This document shows, in pieces, positions 51,283 to 60,680 of a stretch of 64,000 bases of DNA. Made by a program: the position numbers and the translations under genes. Each line of letters starts with the position of its first letter. Within the stretch, counting starts at the first letter, position 1. Origin of the DNA: Streptosporangium album. Its GTDB lineage: Bacteria > Actinomycetota > Actinomycetes > Streptosporangiales > Streptosporangiaceae. Below the pieces are notes generated by a model. It was given only the letters and a program-made list of their open reading frames with translations, had not been told where the DNA came from and ran no database searches. The stretch spans positions 682,001 through 746,000 of the forward strand of contig NZ_JACHJU010000001.1 in NCBI RefSeq assembly GCF_014203795.1, given 5' to 3'.

Positions 51283-52062
51283 CTATAGGTCGCCGCCGAT
51301 GTACGGGCCCACCGGTTCCGTTTCGCCGCCGCGCGTAATGTCGCGGTCCAGGTCGAACGGGTCGGTGGGCTTACCGGTGTGCACGTCCAGCGGTCCCTGC
51401 GCCAGCCTGGTCACCTCGGGGGGCACCGGCGGCGCGAAGTCAGCCACAAGACGCAGTCCAGTAAGAACATCGTCGGGTCGAACGGCAGGAGTTGCGTGCC
51501 GTACAACCATGCGAAGTATGACACATGGCTGACTGGACGCCTGACCTGCTGTTGTCTCAGTTCTCTCAATAACCTCAAGGCTCAGCACCGCCTCGCGCGC
51601 GTCAAAGCGGCGCGGACCCTTTTTGGTCAGGCGCTCCACCTCGATCCGCTCGGTGGTGGTGAACCGTTCGACCGCCACCCGGGCAAGGGCGGGGTCGGCT
51701 TCCGGCAGCCGCATCTCCCAGGCGGAGCACTCCAGCCGGTCGGCCAGACTCCCGGTGCCCGCCTCGACGACGTCAAGCACGTCGAGACCGGTCGGGAGCG
51801 AGGTGTCCAGCGCGATACGGAGCCGGTCGGGATCGCAGGTGCGCGTCACACCGATCTCGAGGTACTCGGCCTCGCTGGCGACTCCGGTGGGTGCCACCGC
51901 GCCCACGTAGGAGATCCTGGGATGAGGCGAGAAGCCCGCGCTGAAGGCCACCGGCACATCGGCGCGCCGGACCGCGCGTTCCACGGCCCGGGAGATGTCA
52001 CGGTGGCTGGTGAAGCGCAGCCTGCCACGCTTGGCGTAGCGGACGCGCAGACGCTGCGCCAC
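51283..52062 (-). CDS. TIGR03936-family radical-SAM-associated protein
   Basis: 259 residues recognised by RLRVRYAKRGRLRFTSHRDI, AVRRADVPVAFSAGFSPHPR and ISYVGAVAPTGVASEAEYLE. The family is defined as the partner of the TIGR03960 radical-SAM protein, separate in actinobacteria and fused in some other phyla; here the two genes are 103 bp apart on the same strand. Biochemical role not known; linkage to RNase E and bL21 suggests tRNA or rRNA processing (inference). Confidence 0.9.
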   Translation of the reverse strand: MAQRLRVRYAKRGRLRFTSHRDISRAVERAVRRADVPVAFSAGFSPHPRISYVGAVAPTGVASEAEYLEIGVTRTCDPDRLRIALDTSLPTGLDVLDVVEAGTGSLADRLECSAWEMRLPEADPALARVAVERFTTTERIEVERLTKKGPRRFDAREAVLSLEVIERTETTAGQASSQPCVILRMVVRHATPAVRPDDVLTGLRLVADFAPPVPPEVTRLAQGPLDVHTGKPTDPFDLDRDITRGGETEPVGPYIGGDL

Positions 52063-52165
52063 GGGCGCGGGCGGAGGCCCGTCGGGAGCGGGTTTCAGGG
52101 TGGTGTCGTCCTTCCCAAGTCGTGGTCGTCAGTTCGGGACAGGCCGTGCTCACGCACGGCCTATC

Positions 52166-54076
52166 TCAGACAACCGTCAGCGGCAGCAACTTCTTCCCCG
52201 TCGGCCCGATCTGGATCTCGGTGCCCATGGTGGGACAGACACCGCAGTCGTAGCACGGGGTCCATCGGCAGTCCTCGACCTCGACGTCGTTGACGGCGTC
52301 CTGCCAGTCCTGCCAGAGCCACTCTCGGTCGAGGCCGGCGTCGAGGTGATCCCAGGGCAGGACCTCGTTCTCCTCACGCTCACGCGTGGTGTACCAGTCG
52401 ACGTCGATCCCGGCCTTGGCCGTGGCGTCCATCCAGCGCTGGTAGGAGAAATGCTCGCTCCAGCCGTCGAAACGGCCGCCGTCCTCCCACACCGCGCGGA
52501 TGACGTTGCCCACGCGACGGTCACCCCGCGAGAGCAGGCCCTCAACGATCGAGGGCTTGCCGTCGTGATAGCGCAGGCCGATGGCCCGGCCGTACTCCTT
52601 GTCGCCGCGCAGCGCGTCCTTCAACGCCTTGAGCCTGCGGTCCACGGTCTCGTGGTCGGCCTGGGCCGCCCACTGGAACGGCGTGTGCGGCTTGGGCACG
52701 AACCCGCCGATGGAGACCGTGCAGCGGACGTCCCGCGACCCGGTGGCCTCACGACCGGCCTTGATGACCTTCTTGGCCAGATCCGCGATGCCCAGGACGT
52801 CGACGTCCTCCTCCGTGGGCAGGCCGCACATGAAGTAGAGCTTCACCTGCCGCCAGCCCTGGGTGTAGGCGGTGGTGACGGTCCTGATCAGGTCCTCTTC
52901 GGTGACCATCTTGTTGATCACCTTGCGCATCCGCTCCGAGCCGCCCTCCGGGGCGAACGTCAGACCCGAGCGGCGACCGTTACGGGAGAACTCGTTCGCC
53001 AGGTCGATGTTGAAGGCGTCGACCCGGGTCGAGGGCAACGACAGCGAGGTGTTGGTGCCCTCGTAACGGTCGGCCAGGCCTTTGGCGACCTCGCCGATCT
53101 CGGAGTGGTCGGCCGACGAGAGCGACAGCAGGCCGACCTCGTTGAACCCGGACGCCTTGACGCCCGCGTCGACCATGTCGCCGATCGTGGTGATCGAGCG
53201 CTCCCGGACCGGCCGGGTGATCATCCCGGCCTGGCAGAACCGGCAACCGCGGGTGCAGCCGCGGAAGATCTCCACGCTGAACCGCTCGTGCACGGTCTCC
53301 GCCAGCGGGACCAGCGGCTTCTTCGGATAGGGCCACTCGTCCAGATCCATGACCGTGTGCTTGTGGACCCGCCACGGCACGCCCGACCGGTTCGGGGCGA
53401 CGCGCCGGATCCGGCCGTCGGCGTGGTAGTCGACGTCGTAGAACTTGGGCACGTAGACCCCGCCGGACTCGGCCAGCCGCATCAGCAGCTCGTCGCGTCC
53501 GCCGGGCGAGCCCTCGGCCTTCCACTCGCGGATGACCTCGGTGATCGCAATGGCGATCTGCTCCCCGTCGCCCAGCACCGCGGCGTCGAGGAAATCGGCG
53601 ACCGGCTCGGGATTGAAGGCCGCATGGCCCCCCGCGAGGACGATCGGATCGTCATCGCCTCGGTCCGCGGCCATGAGCGGGATGCCCGCCAGATCCAGAG
53701 CGGTCAGCATGTTGGTGTAACCCAGCTCGGTCGAGAACGAGAGCCCGAGCACATCGAACGCCCGCACCGGCCGGTGCGCGTCGACCGTGAACTGGGGAAC
53801 GCCCTCGGACCGCATGAGCGCCTCAAGGTCGGGCCAGACCGCGTAGGTCCGCTCGGCCAGCGTCTGCGGCAACTCGTTGAGGATCTCGTAGAGAATCTGA
53901 ACGCCCTGGTTGGGCAGGCCCACCTCATAGGCGTCCGGGTACATCAGAGCCCAGCGGACCGTGGTCTCGTCCCAGTTCTTGACGGTCGAGTTGAGCTCAC
54001 CTCCGACGTACTGGATCGGCTTCTGCACCTTGGGCAGGAGCGCTTCCAGACGGGGAAACAGCGACTCGACAGACAT
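52166..54076 (-). CDS. TIGR03960-family B12-binding-like radical-SAM protein
   Basis: 636 residues. A B12-binding-like N-terminal domain (ALMYPDAYEVGLPNQGVQIL, FDVLGLSFSTELGYTNMLTA, VLAGGHAAFNPEPVADFLDA) precedes a radical-SAM barrel with the cluster motif RGCTRGCRFCQAGMITRPVR (CxxxCxxC). The C-terminal part has extra Cys in CRWTPCYDCGVCP, a possible auxiliary cluster. The product class is unknown; the gene pairs with TIGR03936. Confidence 0.92.
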   Translation of the reverse strand: MSVESLFPRLEALLPKVQKPIQYVGGELNSTVKNWDETTVRWALMYPDAYEVGLPNQGVQILYEILNELPQTLAERTYAVWPDLEALMRSEGVPQFTVDAHRPVRAFDVLGLSFSTELGYTNMLTALDLAGIPLMAADRGDDDPIVLAGGHAAFNPEPVADFLDAAVLGDGEQIAIAITEVIREWKAEGSPGGRDELLMRLAESGGVYVPKFYDVDYHADGRIRRVAPNRSGVPWRVHKHTVMDLDEWPYPKKPLVPLAETVHERFSVEIFRGCTRGCRFCQAGMITRPVRERSITTIGDMVDAGVKASGFNEVGLLSLSSADHSEIGEVAKGLADRYEGTNTSLSLPSTRVDAFNIDLANEFSRNGRRSGLTFAPEGGSERMRKVINKMVTEEDLIRTVTTAYTQGWRQVKLYFMCGLPTEEDVDVLGIADLAKKVIKAGREATGSRDVRCTVSIGGFVPKPHTPFQWAAQADHETVDRRLKALKDALRGDKEYGRAIGLRYHDGKPSIVEGLLSRGDRRVGNVIRAVWEDGGRFDGWSEHFSYQRWMDATAKAGIDVDWYTTREREENEVLPWDHLDAGLDREWLWQDWQDAVNDVEVEDCRWTPCYDCGVCPTMGTEIQIGPTGKKLLPLTVV

Positions 54077-54094
54077 ACGGTCAAGCCTATCCGT

Positions 54095-54991
54095 CTAGAA
54101 GGGGTGCCACAGGCGGTCGTCCCCCGCTCGCAGCGAGTCGAGCCGGTTCCGCAGCTCCTCACGGGCCCCGAGGTCGCGATGGGCGTTGCGCAGCACGGCG
54201 GTGAGGGTCTGCAGTTCACGCATGTCACGCAGCACCGGGTATCCCTCCCATCGGGTCACGTCGTAGCCGTAGGCCTCGCTGAAATTGGACCGCTGCCGCT
54301 CGGTCAGCCCGAAACGCGCCCCCTGCAGGGTCGGGACCAGGTCGATCTCCCTGGGCCCCGCGCACACCCCGTCCCAGTCGCACAGCAGGAAACCGCCGCG
54401 TGTGCGGATCATGTTCCCGCGGTGGGCGTCCCCGTGCGTGAGCCCGTACGGCAGGGTGAACTCCACATGTTCGTAGTAGGCCTCGGCAAGCGCGTCGCAC
54501 CGTTCGAGCAGCCAGCGGCGGTCGCCCTCGTCGAGCGCGAGCCCAGCCGGGATCGCCCGGCGCACCGCTCCGAACGGGTCGTGGGTCGGCAACTCGAACG
54601 GTACGGGCGGCAGGTCGTGCAGCCTCCGCAGCAACGGCCCCAGCTGCGCCGGGTCGGGCGGCGGCCCGATGTGCTCCTCGTGGCGCCAGAAGGTCGCCAG
54701 GAACCCCTCCGCGACCACCGGCTGCCCGACGTTCAGCGGCCTTACCGTGGGGAATCCCTGCTCTGCCAGCCAGCGGGTGACCCTGATCGACGTCGTCAGC
54801 CGGTCGAACCTGCCAGGCGTGGTCGCCTGCGTCAGGCGTACCACCACCCCCTGGGCCGGCAGGTGGTAGACGATGTTGGCGAAGTCGCGCAGCAGGACGG
54901 CACCGGAGCTGTCGAGACCGACCTCCCGGCAGGCATGGCTGAGGGCCACGACGGCCCGGGTGAGAACCGATCCTTCTGCCGCGATCGTCAT
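54095..54991 (-). CDS. Aminoglycoside-phosphotransferase-like (APH) protein
   Basis: 298 residues with the APH/choline-kinase fold: RDFANIVYHLPAQGVVVRLT as nucleotide-binding part, Brenner motif GLTHGDAHRGNMI and DWDGVCAGPREIDLVPT as DxD magnesium site. Similar orphan kinases accompany XRE/TPR regulators across actinobacteria; substrate unknown, and there is no special reason to think it confers drug resistance. ATG 54991 overlaps the stop of the regulator (ATGA). Confidence 0.85.
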   Translation of the reverse strand: MTIAAEGSVLTRAVVALSHACREVGLDSSGAVLLRDFANIVYHLPAQGVVVRLTQATTPGRFDRLTTSIRVTRWLAEQGFPTVRPLNVGQPVVAEGFLATFWRHEEHIGPPPDPAQLGPLLRRLHDLPPVPFELPTHDPFGAVRRAIPAGLALDEGDRRWLLERCDALAEAYYEHVEFTLPYGLTHGDAHRGNMIRTRGGFLLCDWDGVCAGPREIDLVPTLQGARFGLTERQRSNFSEAYGYDVTRWEGYPVLRDMRELQTLTAVLRNAHRDLGAREELRNRLDSLRAGDDRLWHPF

Positions 54992-56415
54992 CGCCCGCTC
55001 CTGTCCGAGATCGCCTGCCGGGCGTGCTGGGGCAGGCCCAGGACGCAGAAACTCTCGATCTGCCTGGCCATCCGCTCTCCCCCCGTCCGGGAGGAGAGCA
55101 GCGCGCGGCCCGTGGTGAGGGTCGTGCCCAGGCTGCCGATGCGCCGGTCGGAGGGGAGGGCGAGGATCGGCGTCATGGCACTCTCCGCACCCGCGGCGTC
55201 CCCCTCCATGAGGTGGGCGATCGCCAGATGAGCGCTGGCCATGGACTCGCACCCGTAGGAGCGGTTCTCCGGATCACCGGAGGCGTACAGGGACAGCGAC
55301 GCTCGCGCCGACTCGATGGCCGCCGCCGGAGCGCCGAGGTGCAGATGGGTGACCGCCGCGTAGTAGTGCTCCTTGGCCGGGCGGAACGCGAACTCACCGG
55401 CGATCTCGTCATGCAGTTCGTCGGCTCCCGCGCCCCGGACGTCGGCCGCCTGCCGGAGCGCCTCCGCGGCATCCCCGCCACGGCCCAGCAACGCGTAGGA
55501 ACGGGCCCGCAGCATGTGCAGGCGAGTGGCTCCGGACCCCACCTTCACGGAGGTCAGCCCGTCCTCCGCATACCTGGCCGCGTCACTGTGGCGGCGGTCC
55601 CAGAGTGCCACCGAGGACTGCATTCCACGTGCCCACGCCATCAACGCCGGATGCCCCGCCACCTTGCCGTAGGTCCACGCGGCCCGGGCGAGGGTGTCGG
55701 CGGGGACCCGGCGGTCCATGTCCATGCTCACGTTGGCCATCAGTCCGCACAGCGCGCCGGTGAGGAAGTAAAGCTCTCGGGCCTGCCCCGGGTGGATGCG
55801 TCTCCGCAGTGCCCTGCGGGTCCGTTCCTGCAGCTCCCGCATCTCCACGAAGAGCGGCAGCGGGGCCTCCACGACGTAGCGTTTACCGACCCAGATCACC
55901 TGGGTGCGCAACCGTTCCAGCGCGCCGGACCCCAGCTCACTCGCCTCGGCCTCCTCCGCGTGGGCGCCCGCCTCATCGGCCGCCACCGCGATCAGGTCCA
56001 GGGTCGGGGATGGGGACGGCACCGACCGCAGTTCCTCGGGGGTGTAGTCGTTGGCGAAGCCGAGCTGCACCGGCCCGGTCTCGTAGAGACGGCAGAGCAG
56101 GTCCGTATAGTCACGATCGGGCCGGGCCCCCGCCTCCCACTCCCGCCAGGAGCGCTCGGACAGCCCGCGTCGCTTGGCCCCCTCCCTGTCGCTCAGGGCG
56201 TGGAAGTGCTCGATGGCCTCCTCCACGGTCCATCCGTACGCGAGCCTGCGGCACTTGAACCTGGTCTGCTGCGGGGAGCACGCATGGATCTCGTCGACCA
56301 TCTGCTGGATGACCGCCGCGGACGGCGGACCCGGCAGGGACGCCAGCGTCCGGTCACGGATGATCGTCGCGTAGGCCAGCGCGGCACGGTCCCCGCTACG
56401 TGAGCTCTGGGTCAT
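54988..56415 (-). CDS. XRE-like regulator with TPR domain
   Basis: 475 residues. N-terminal DNA-binding region: RFKCRRLAYGWTVEEAIEHF, LSERSWREWEAGARPDRDYT, reminiscent of actinobacterial helix-turn-helix regulators that read long TPR-type tails. Residues 180-460 form repeated helices (TYGKVAGHPALMAWARGMQS, YALLGRGGDAAEALRQAADV, EHYYAAVTHLHLGAPAAAIE). Probably a peptide- or ligand-sensing regulator that acts with the co-translated APH-type kinase. Confidence 0.8.
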   Translation of the reverse strand: MTQSSRSGDRAALAYATIIRDRTLASLPGPPSAAVIQQMVDEIHACSPQQTRFKCRRLAYGWTVEEAIEHFHALSDREGAKRRGLSERSWREWEAGARPDRDYTDLLCRLYETGPVQLGFANDYTPEELRSVPSPSPTLDLIAVAADEAGAHAEEAEASELGSGALERLRTQVIWVGKRYVVEAPLPLFVEMRELQERTRRALRRRIHPGQARELYFLTGALCGLMANVSMDMDRRVPADTLARAAWTYGKVAGHPALMAWARGMQSSVALWDRRHSDAARYAEDGLTSVKVGSGATRLHMLRARSYALLGRGGDAAEALRQAADVRGAGADELHDEIAGEFAFRPAKEHYYAAVTHLHLGAPAAAIESARASLSLYASGDPENRSYGCESMASAHLAIAHLMEGDAAGAESAMTPILALPSDRRIGSLGTTLTTGRALLSSRTGGERMARQIESFCVLGLPQHARQAISDRSGR

Positions 56416-56517
56416 CGGCTCTTCCGCCGTTCTTCCGGAGGGGACGCCCCCACATCGATGGGCGGACGTCGTCGGGTGGACCTGAGAGCCGGCCGCCGGA
56501 CCGGGATGGCGCGCCTC

Positions 56518-56742
56518 TCACGACCCGGCACCGCCGAAGGGCACGACCGTCCCACCGCTGCGGAGCTGAGCCTGGAAGAGCTGCCCGCACAGACTGCTCG
56601 GAGTCTCGGCGAACCAGACCGCCGGCGGGCTGCCCGCCGACACAGCGGCCCACCGGCCCTTGCTGAAGACGATCCGATAGTCAGGAAACGCGGTACGCAG
56701 CAGTTCCAGTGCTCGTTGCCGCTCGGCGAGTTCCGATATCAC
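56518..56742 (-). CDS. Small hypothetical protein
   Basis: A 74-residue frame with good protein character: ISELAERQRALELLRTAFPD, YRIVFSKGRWAAVSAGSP, then a Gly-rich end. It lies between rodA and the XRE/TPR regulator, on the same strand. In comparable actinobacterial loci a short gene of this type precedes regulators of the same kind, but I cannot name a family. Confidence 0.5.
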   Translation of the reverse strand: MISELAERQRALELLRTAFPDYRIVFSKGRWAAVSAGSPPAVWFAETPSSLCGQLFQAQLRSGGTVVPFGGAGS

Positions 56743-56856
56743 GGCCCCTCCGTCATCGCGAGTTCCGTCGTCGTTCCCAGAATGTTCGCTTGACTCCCGC
56801 TATGCCAGTGAGAATCCAGGCTCACGGACATGCGGGCGGCTCTCATGTCGGCCTGC

Positions 56857-58020
56857 CTAGAACGGCTGTTCGCGGATGTGGATGGCTTGAAGCAACCCGA
56901 CGGCGATCATATTGGCGAAGGTCGCGGTGCCGCCATAGGAGACGAACGGCAGGGGGAGACCGGTGATCGGCATGATCCCGATCGTCATCCCGATGTTGAC
57001 GAAGGACTGGAAGGCCAGCCAGCAGACGATCACACCGGCGATCAGCGTGCCGAACCGGTCGTCGCACTGCCGCGCGATCCGCATCCCCCGCAGCAGGATC
57101 ACACCGAGCAGGGCCACCACGGTGACCGAGCCCAGAAAGCCGAACTCCTCCCCCGCCACCGTGAAGATGAAGTCGGTGTGCTGCTCGGGCACGAACCGGC
57201 CGGTGGTCTGTCCCCCGTCGAACAATCCCTTGCCGAACAGCTGCCCAGACCCGATGGCGATCAGCGACTGGGTGCTGTTGTAGCCCACGCCGCGCGGATC
57301 GCTGGCGGGGTTGAGGAAGGCGGTGAACCGGGCGATCTGGTACGGCTCCAGCACGTTGAGGAACCATACGGCCACACCCGCCCCGATCGCGCTGAGGGCC
57401 AGACCGCAGATCCAGCGTTTGCGGACCCCGGCGATGACGAGCGCCGCGGCCGTGATCACTCCGAGGACCATCGTGGTGCCCAGGTCGGGCTGGAGCATGA
57501 CCAGCCCCATGGTGAAAGCGCTCACCGCCAGCGCTATCCCGATGTCCAGGCCCCGTGGCCGGTCGGCGCTCGTCGCGGACGGGGCCAGCAGCATGGCCAG
57601 CATCAGCACCAGACCGAGCTTGGCGAACTCCGACGGCTGGAAGGCGAAACCTCCACCCACCATGATCCACGAGTGAGCCCCGTTCACGGTGGAGCCGAGA
57701 GGTGTGAGCACCAGGAACAGCCCGAGCAGCGACAGGCCATACAGCAGCGGCGCATAGGACCGCAGCCTCCGGTGGTCCGCCATCGCCGACACGCCGGTCA
57801 GGACGGTCCCGATGCAGAGGTTGAGGATGTGCTTTTTGACCAGCCCGGTGGATCCGGGTGCCCATGTCCTGGTGGACGACCAGACGAGCATCGTGCCGAC
57901 CACCGCCAGTGCCGCCACGGAGACCAGCAACACCCCGTCCATCCGGCGGACCACAGAGGACACCGTCGCCGCCCTACGGGCGAAGGCCCCTCGTGGCGGT
58001 GCCGCCATCGTGCGGGTCAC
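56857..58020 (-). CDS. rodA: Rod-shape peptidoglycan glycosyltransferase RodA (SEDS)
   Basis: 387 residues, about ten membrane helices, with the SEDS signatures GSTVNGAHSWIMVGGGFAFQ, QPSEFAKLGLVLMLAM, QPDLGTTMVLG, ARFTAFLNPASDPRGVGYNS and TGLPLPFVSYGGTATFANMI. The W-(S) essential Asp lies in the large loop as in other RodA proteins. Polymerises lipid II together with the PBP2 encoded just before (four-base overlap). Confidence 0.95.
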   Translation of the reverse strand: MTRTMAAPPRGAFARRAATVSSVVRRMDGVLLVSVAALAVVGTMLVWSSTRTWAPGSTGLVKKHILNLCIGTVLTGVSAMADHRRLRSYAPLLYGLSLLGLFLVLTPLGSTVNGAHSWIMVGGGFAFQPSEFAKLGLVLMLAMLLAPSATSADRPRGLDIGIALAVSAFTMGLVMLQPDLGTTMVLGVITAAALVIAGVRKRWICGLALSAIGAGVAVWFLNVLEPYQIARFTAFLNPASDPRGVGYNSTQSLIAIGSGQLFGKGLFDGGQTTGRFVPEQHTDFIFTVAGEEFGFLGSVTVVALLGVILLRGMRIARQCDDRFGTLIAGVIVCWLAFQSFVNIGMTIGIMPITGLPLPFVSYGGTATFANMIAVGLLQAIHIREQPF

Positions 58021-60113
58021 CGCGCCACCGTACCGTCCCGTTTGATCATCGGCGGTTCGGAGGCGGGACGCCCTGCCGGTAGTGCCGCCGGCGCCGGCCC
58101 TCCGGTGGGAGTGAAGCCGTATATGCCCTCGTAGATCTTCCGGGCGGCCGGAGCCGCGGTCTCCGCGCCCATCCCACCCTGGGAGACCATGACGACGACC
58201 ACGAACCGGGGCCTGTCCGTCGGCGCGAACGAGGCGAACCAGGAGGTGTCCGCCTTGCCGTAGACCTCGGCGGTCCCGGTCTTACCACCGATCTTCACCT
58301 TGTTCATCGGGAAGCCGACGAAGGCTCCGGCAGCCGTGCCGTCGGAGGGCACATCGCTCAGCGCCCCCTTGATGTAGGCCCGTTCCGTGGCGGAGATCGG
58401 CAGCTTACGCACCACCGGCACCTTGATCTCCTTGACCATGCTGCCGTCCGGCCGTACCAACGCCCAGCCCAGCCGGGGACTGCGCAGCTTGCCGTCTCCG
58501 ACCAGCGCCGCGTAGGCCGCCGCCAGCTGCAACGGGGTCACCAGGACGTCGCCCTGGCCGATGGAGAAGTTGGCCGCGTCACCCGGCCGCCACTGGTAGC
58601 CCTCCACACAGTTCTCGTACGCCAGCTGCTTGAGGAAGGCCGCCCGGCTGGGATCACCCTTGGCGACCTCCGGATATCCGGACTTGGCCCGCTTGCAGTT
58701 GTCCGTTTTGGTGACCGCCCACAGGTCCTTCTTCCACTGCCGGTCGGGGATCCGCCCGGCCGACTCGCCCGGCAGGTCGATACCGGTGGGACGGCCGAAC
58801 CCGAAGGCACGCGCCATGTTCGCCATCGGTTCCTTGGTCTTCGCCTTCGCCTTCAGCCCGCCGTCACGCAGCCACTGCTCGTAGGCAGCCCGGTAGAAGA
58901 TCGTGTCGCAGGACTTCACCAGGGCCGTGTGCAGGGTCATCGTGCCCATCGCGATGCCGTGAAAGTTGTTGAACGGCCGGCTGCCGACCATGAAGGAGCC
59001 CGGGCAGTCATACTGGCCGTGCAGCGGGTAACCGTCCTTGAGCATCGCCGACACCGATGTGACCTTGAACGTCGAGCCCGGCGCGAACTCGCCCTTGATG
59101 GCACGCGACACCAGCGGCTTGCCCGCCTTGCCGGACAGCAGACGCTGATAGTCCCTCTCCGAGATGCCCCCGGTCCAGATCGCCGGATTGTAGGTCGGCG
59201 CGCTGGCCAGAGCGACCACCCTGCCGGTCCTCACGTCGAGCACCACCGCCCCCGCGCCGTCGGCCCGGGGAGCGGACTTCATGGCATCGGCCAACGCCTT
59301 CTCCGTCACCGCCTGCACCTTGGCGTCGATGCTGGTGATGAGCGTGTCCCCGGACGTCGACGGCACCTGCCGCTCCACCCCGATCACCTTGCCGAGCCGG
59401 TCCACCTGCACCCGCCGTAGGCCGGGCACTCCCCGGAGCGCGCTGTCGTAGACCGACTCCAGCCCGTCCCGACCGACCAGGTCCACCCCGGAGAACACCG
59501 TCCTGGACCCGGCGCGCTTCTCCATCTCGGACTGGGTGATCGGCTGCAGGTAACCGAGCGCCTGCGCACCCGCGGTGCTTCCCGGATACTCCCTCACCGC
59601 CTGCACCTCGGCGGTCACCCCGGGAAACTCCTCCTGACGCTCCAGTATCTGCAGGGCCTCACGGGTCGTGACGTGGTCGTCGATCGGGATCGGCTGGTAC
59701 GGCGAGCCGGGCCAGCACGGCCTGGCGACCCCCGGACCGCATGCCCTGATGCGCTCACGCAGATCCGCAGGGCGCCGGTCCAGCACCGTGGCCAGTCGCT
59801 GGAGCACGACCCTGCCGTTGCCCTCCATCCGGTTCAGGCTCGTGCGGTCCACCGAGACCACCAGCCTTGTGCGGTTGCGTACCAGCGGCCGCCCCGCCGA
59901 GTCGAGGATCTGCCCGCGCACCGCGGGCACCACCACGTCACGGGTGCGTGTCTCCATCGCGGCCGCCACGAACTCCTTGCCGCGCACCACCTGCACCTGC
60001 CAGAGTCGTACGGCCAGCAGCGCCAGCAGCGAGACCACCAGCACCTGCAGCACGACCAACCGGCCCCGCATCCGGATCATGTCCGCTCCTCGCCTGACGG
60101 CGTGTCCGAGCAT
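58017..60113 (-). CDS. mrdA: Penicillin-binding protein 2, class B transpeptidase
   Basis: Up to 698 residues; the start may be ATG 60080 (MIRMRGRL), which opens directly onto the single membrane anchor VVLQVLVVSLLALLAVRLWQ. Dimerisation domain follows (ILDSAGRPLVRNRTRLVVSV). The transpeptidase has SxxK in FAPGSTFKVTSV, the SxN-equivalent in KSCDTIF and KTGTAEVYG. Cross-links elongating peptidoglycan, pairing with RodA. Located in the conserved mreBCD-mrdA-rodA operon. Confidence 0.95.
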   Translation of the reverse strand: MLGHAVRRGADMIRMRGRLVVLQVLVVSLLALLAVRLWQVQVVRGKEFVAAAMETRTRDVVVPAVRGQILDSAGRPLVRNRTRLVVSVDRTSLNRMEGNGRVVLQRLATVLDRRPADLRERIRACGPGVARPCWPGSPYQPIPIDDHVTTREALQILERQEEFPGVTAEVQAVREYPGSTAGAQALGYLQPITQSEMEKRAGSRTVFSGVDLVGRDGLESVYDSALRGVPGLRRVQVDRLGKVIGVERQVPSTSGDTLITSIDAKVQAVTEKALADAMKSAPRADGAGAVVLDVRTGRVVALASAPTYNPAIWTGGISERDYQRLLSGKAGKPLVSRAIKGEFAPGSTFKVTSVSAMLKDGYPLHGQYDCPGSFMVGSRPFNNFHGIAMGTMTLHTALVKSCDTIFYRAAYEQWLRDGGLKAKAKTKEPMANMARAFGFGRPTGIDLPGESAGRIPDRQWKKDLWAVTKTDNCKRAKSGYPEVAKGDPSRAAFLKQLAYENCVEGYQWRPGDAANFSIGQGDVLVTPLQLAAAYAALVGDGKLRSPRLGWALVRPDGSMVKEIKVPVVRKLPISATERAYIKGALSDVPSDGTAAGAFVGFPMNKVKIGGKTGTAEVYGKADTSWFASFAPTDRPRFVVVVMVSQGGMGAETAAPAARKIYEGIYGFTPTGGPAPAALPAGRPASEPPMIKRDGTVAR

Positions 60114-60147
60114 GATGGGAAAAAGTCGTGCTCACCGACCCACCCGC

Positions 60148-60678
60148 TCATATGCGGCCCCGTGCCAGATACCCCGCCGGCTGCAAGGCCCGCGTCCGGG
60201 GTCCTCGGACGATTCTCGTCACCGCCCACACGATCAGCGGTGCGGCCAGCACGTTGTAAAGGATCATCTGGGGCAGCACCGTCGTGAGCATGGACCGGTT
60301 GATCCGGTCATCTCCGAGCAGTCCACCCACCACCACGGCGATCAGCGGACCGGCGGCCGCACAGGTCAACGTCGTGATCTGCACGGCTTCGGGATGGTTC
60401 TCCGCCATCCGGCCGGCCATGAACCCGATCAGGCACAGCACCAGTGCGTACTGCCCGAGCACATGCGCGGCAGGTGGCAGCACGTCGCTGACCAGCCCCG
60501 CGCAGAAACCCATGACCGCCCCGGCCACAGCCCCGCGGACCAACGCGTAACCCACCACGGTGAGCAGCACCAGATCGGGCGCACCCACCCCCGGGAGCGG
60601 CAGCCGGTTCACGGTTGTCACCTGGACGACCATGACCAGCAGGAGCATCCCCACCGAGATCACATCGCGGCCGCCCAC
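60148..60678 (-). CDS. mreD: Rod-shape-determining protein MreD
   Basis: A 176-residue polytopic protein with five helices (ISVGMLLLVMVVQVTTVNRL, APDLVLLTVVGYALVRGAVA, ALVLCLIGFMAGRMAENHPE, ...). Sequence is poorly conserved as usual for MreD; identity rests on helices plus place between mreC and PBP2. Short basic tail. Confidence 0.9.
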   Translation of the reverse strand: MGGRDVISVGMLLLVMVVQVTTVNRLPLPGVGAPDLVLLTVVGYALVRGAVAGAVMGFCAGLVSDVLPPAAHVLGQYALVLCLIGFMAGRMAENHPEAVQITTLTCAAAGPLIAVVVGGLLGDDRINRSMLTTVLPQMILYNVLAAPLIVWAVTRIVRGPRTRALQPAGYLARGRI

Positions 60679-60680
60679 CG

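Noticed and set aside
52100..55231. A 1043-residue plus-strand open frame
   Set aside because: It is antisense to the TIGR03960 and APH-type genes; composition is arginine/glycine noise from GC-rich codons with no domain.
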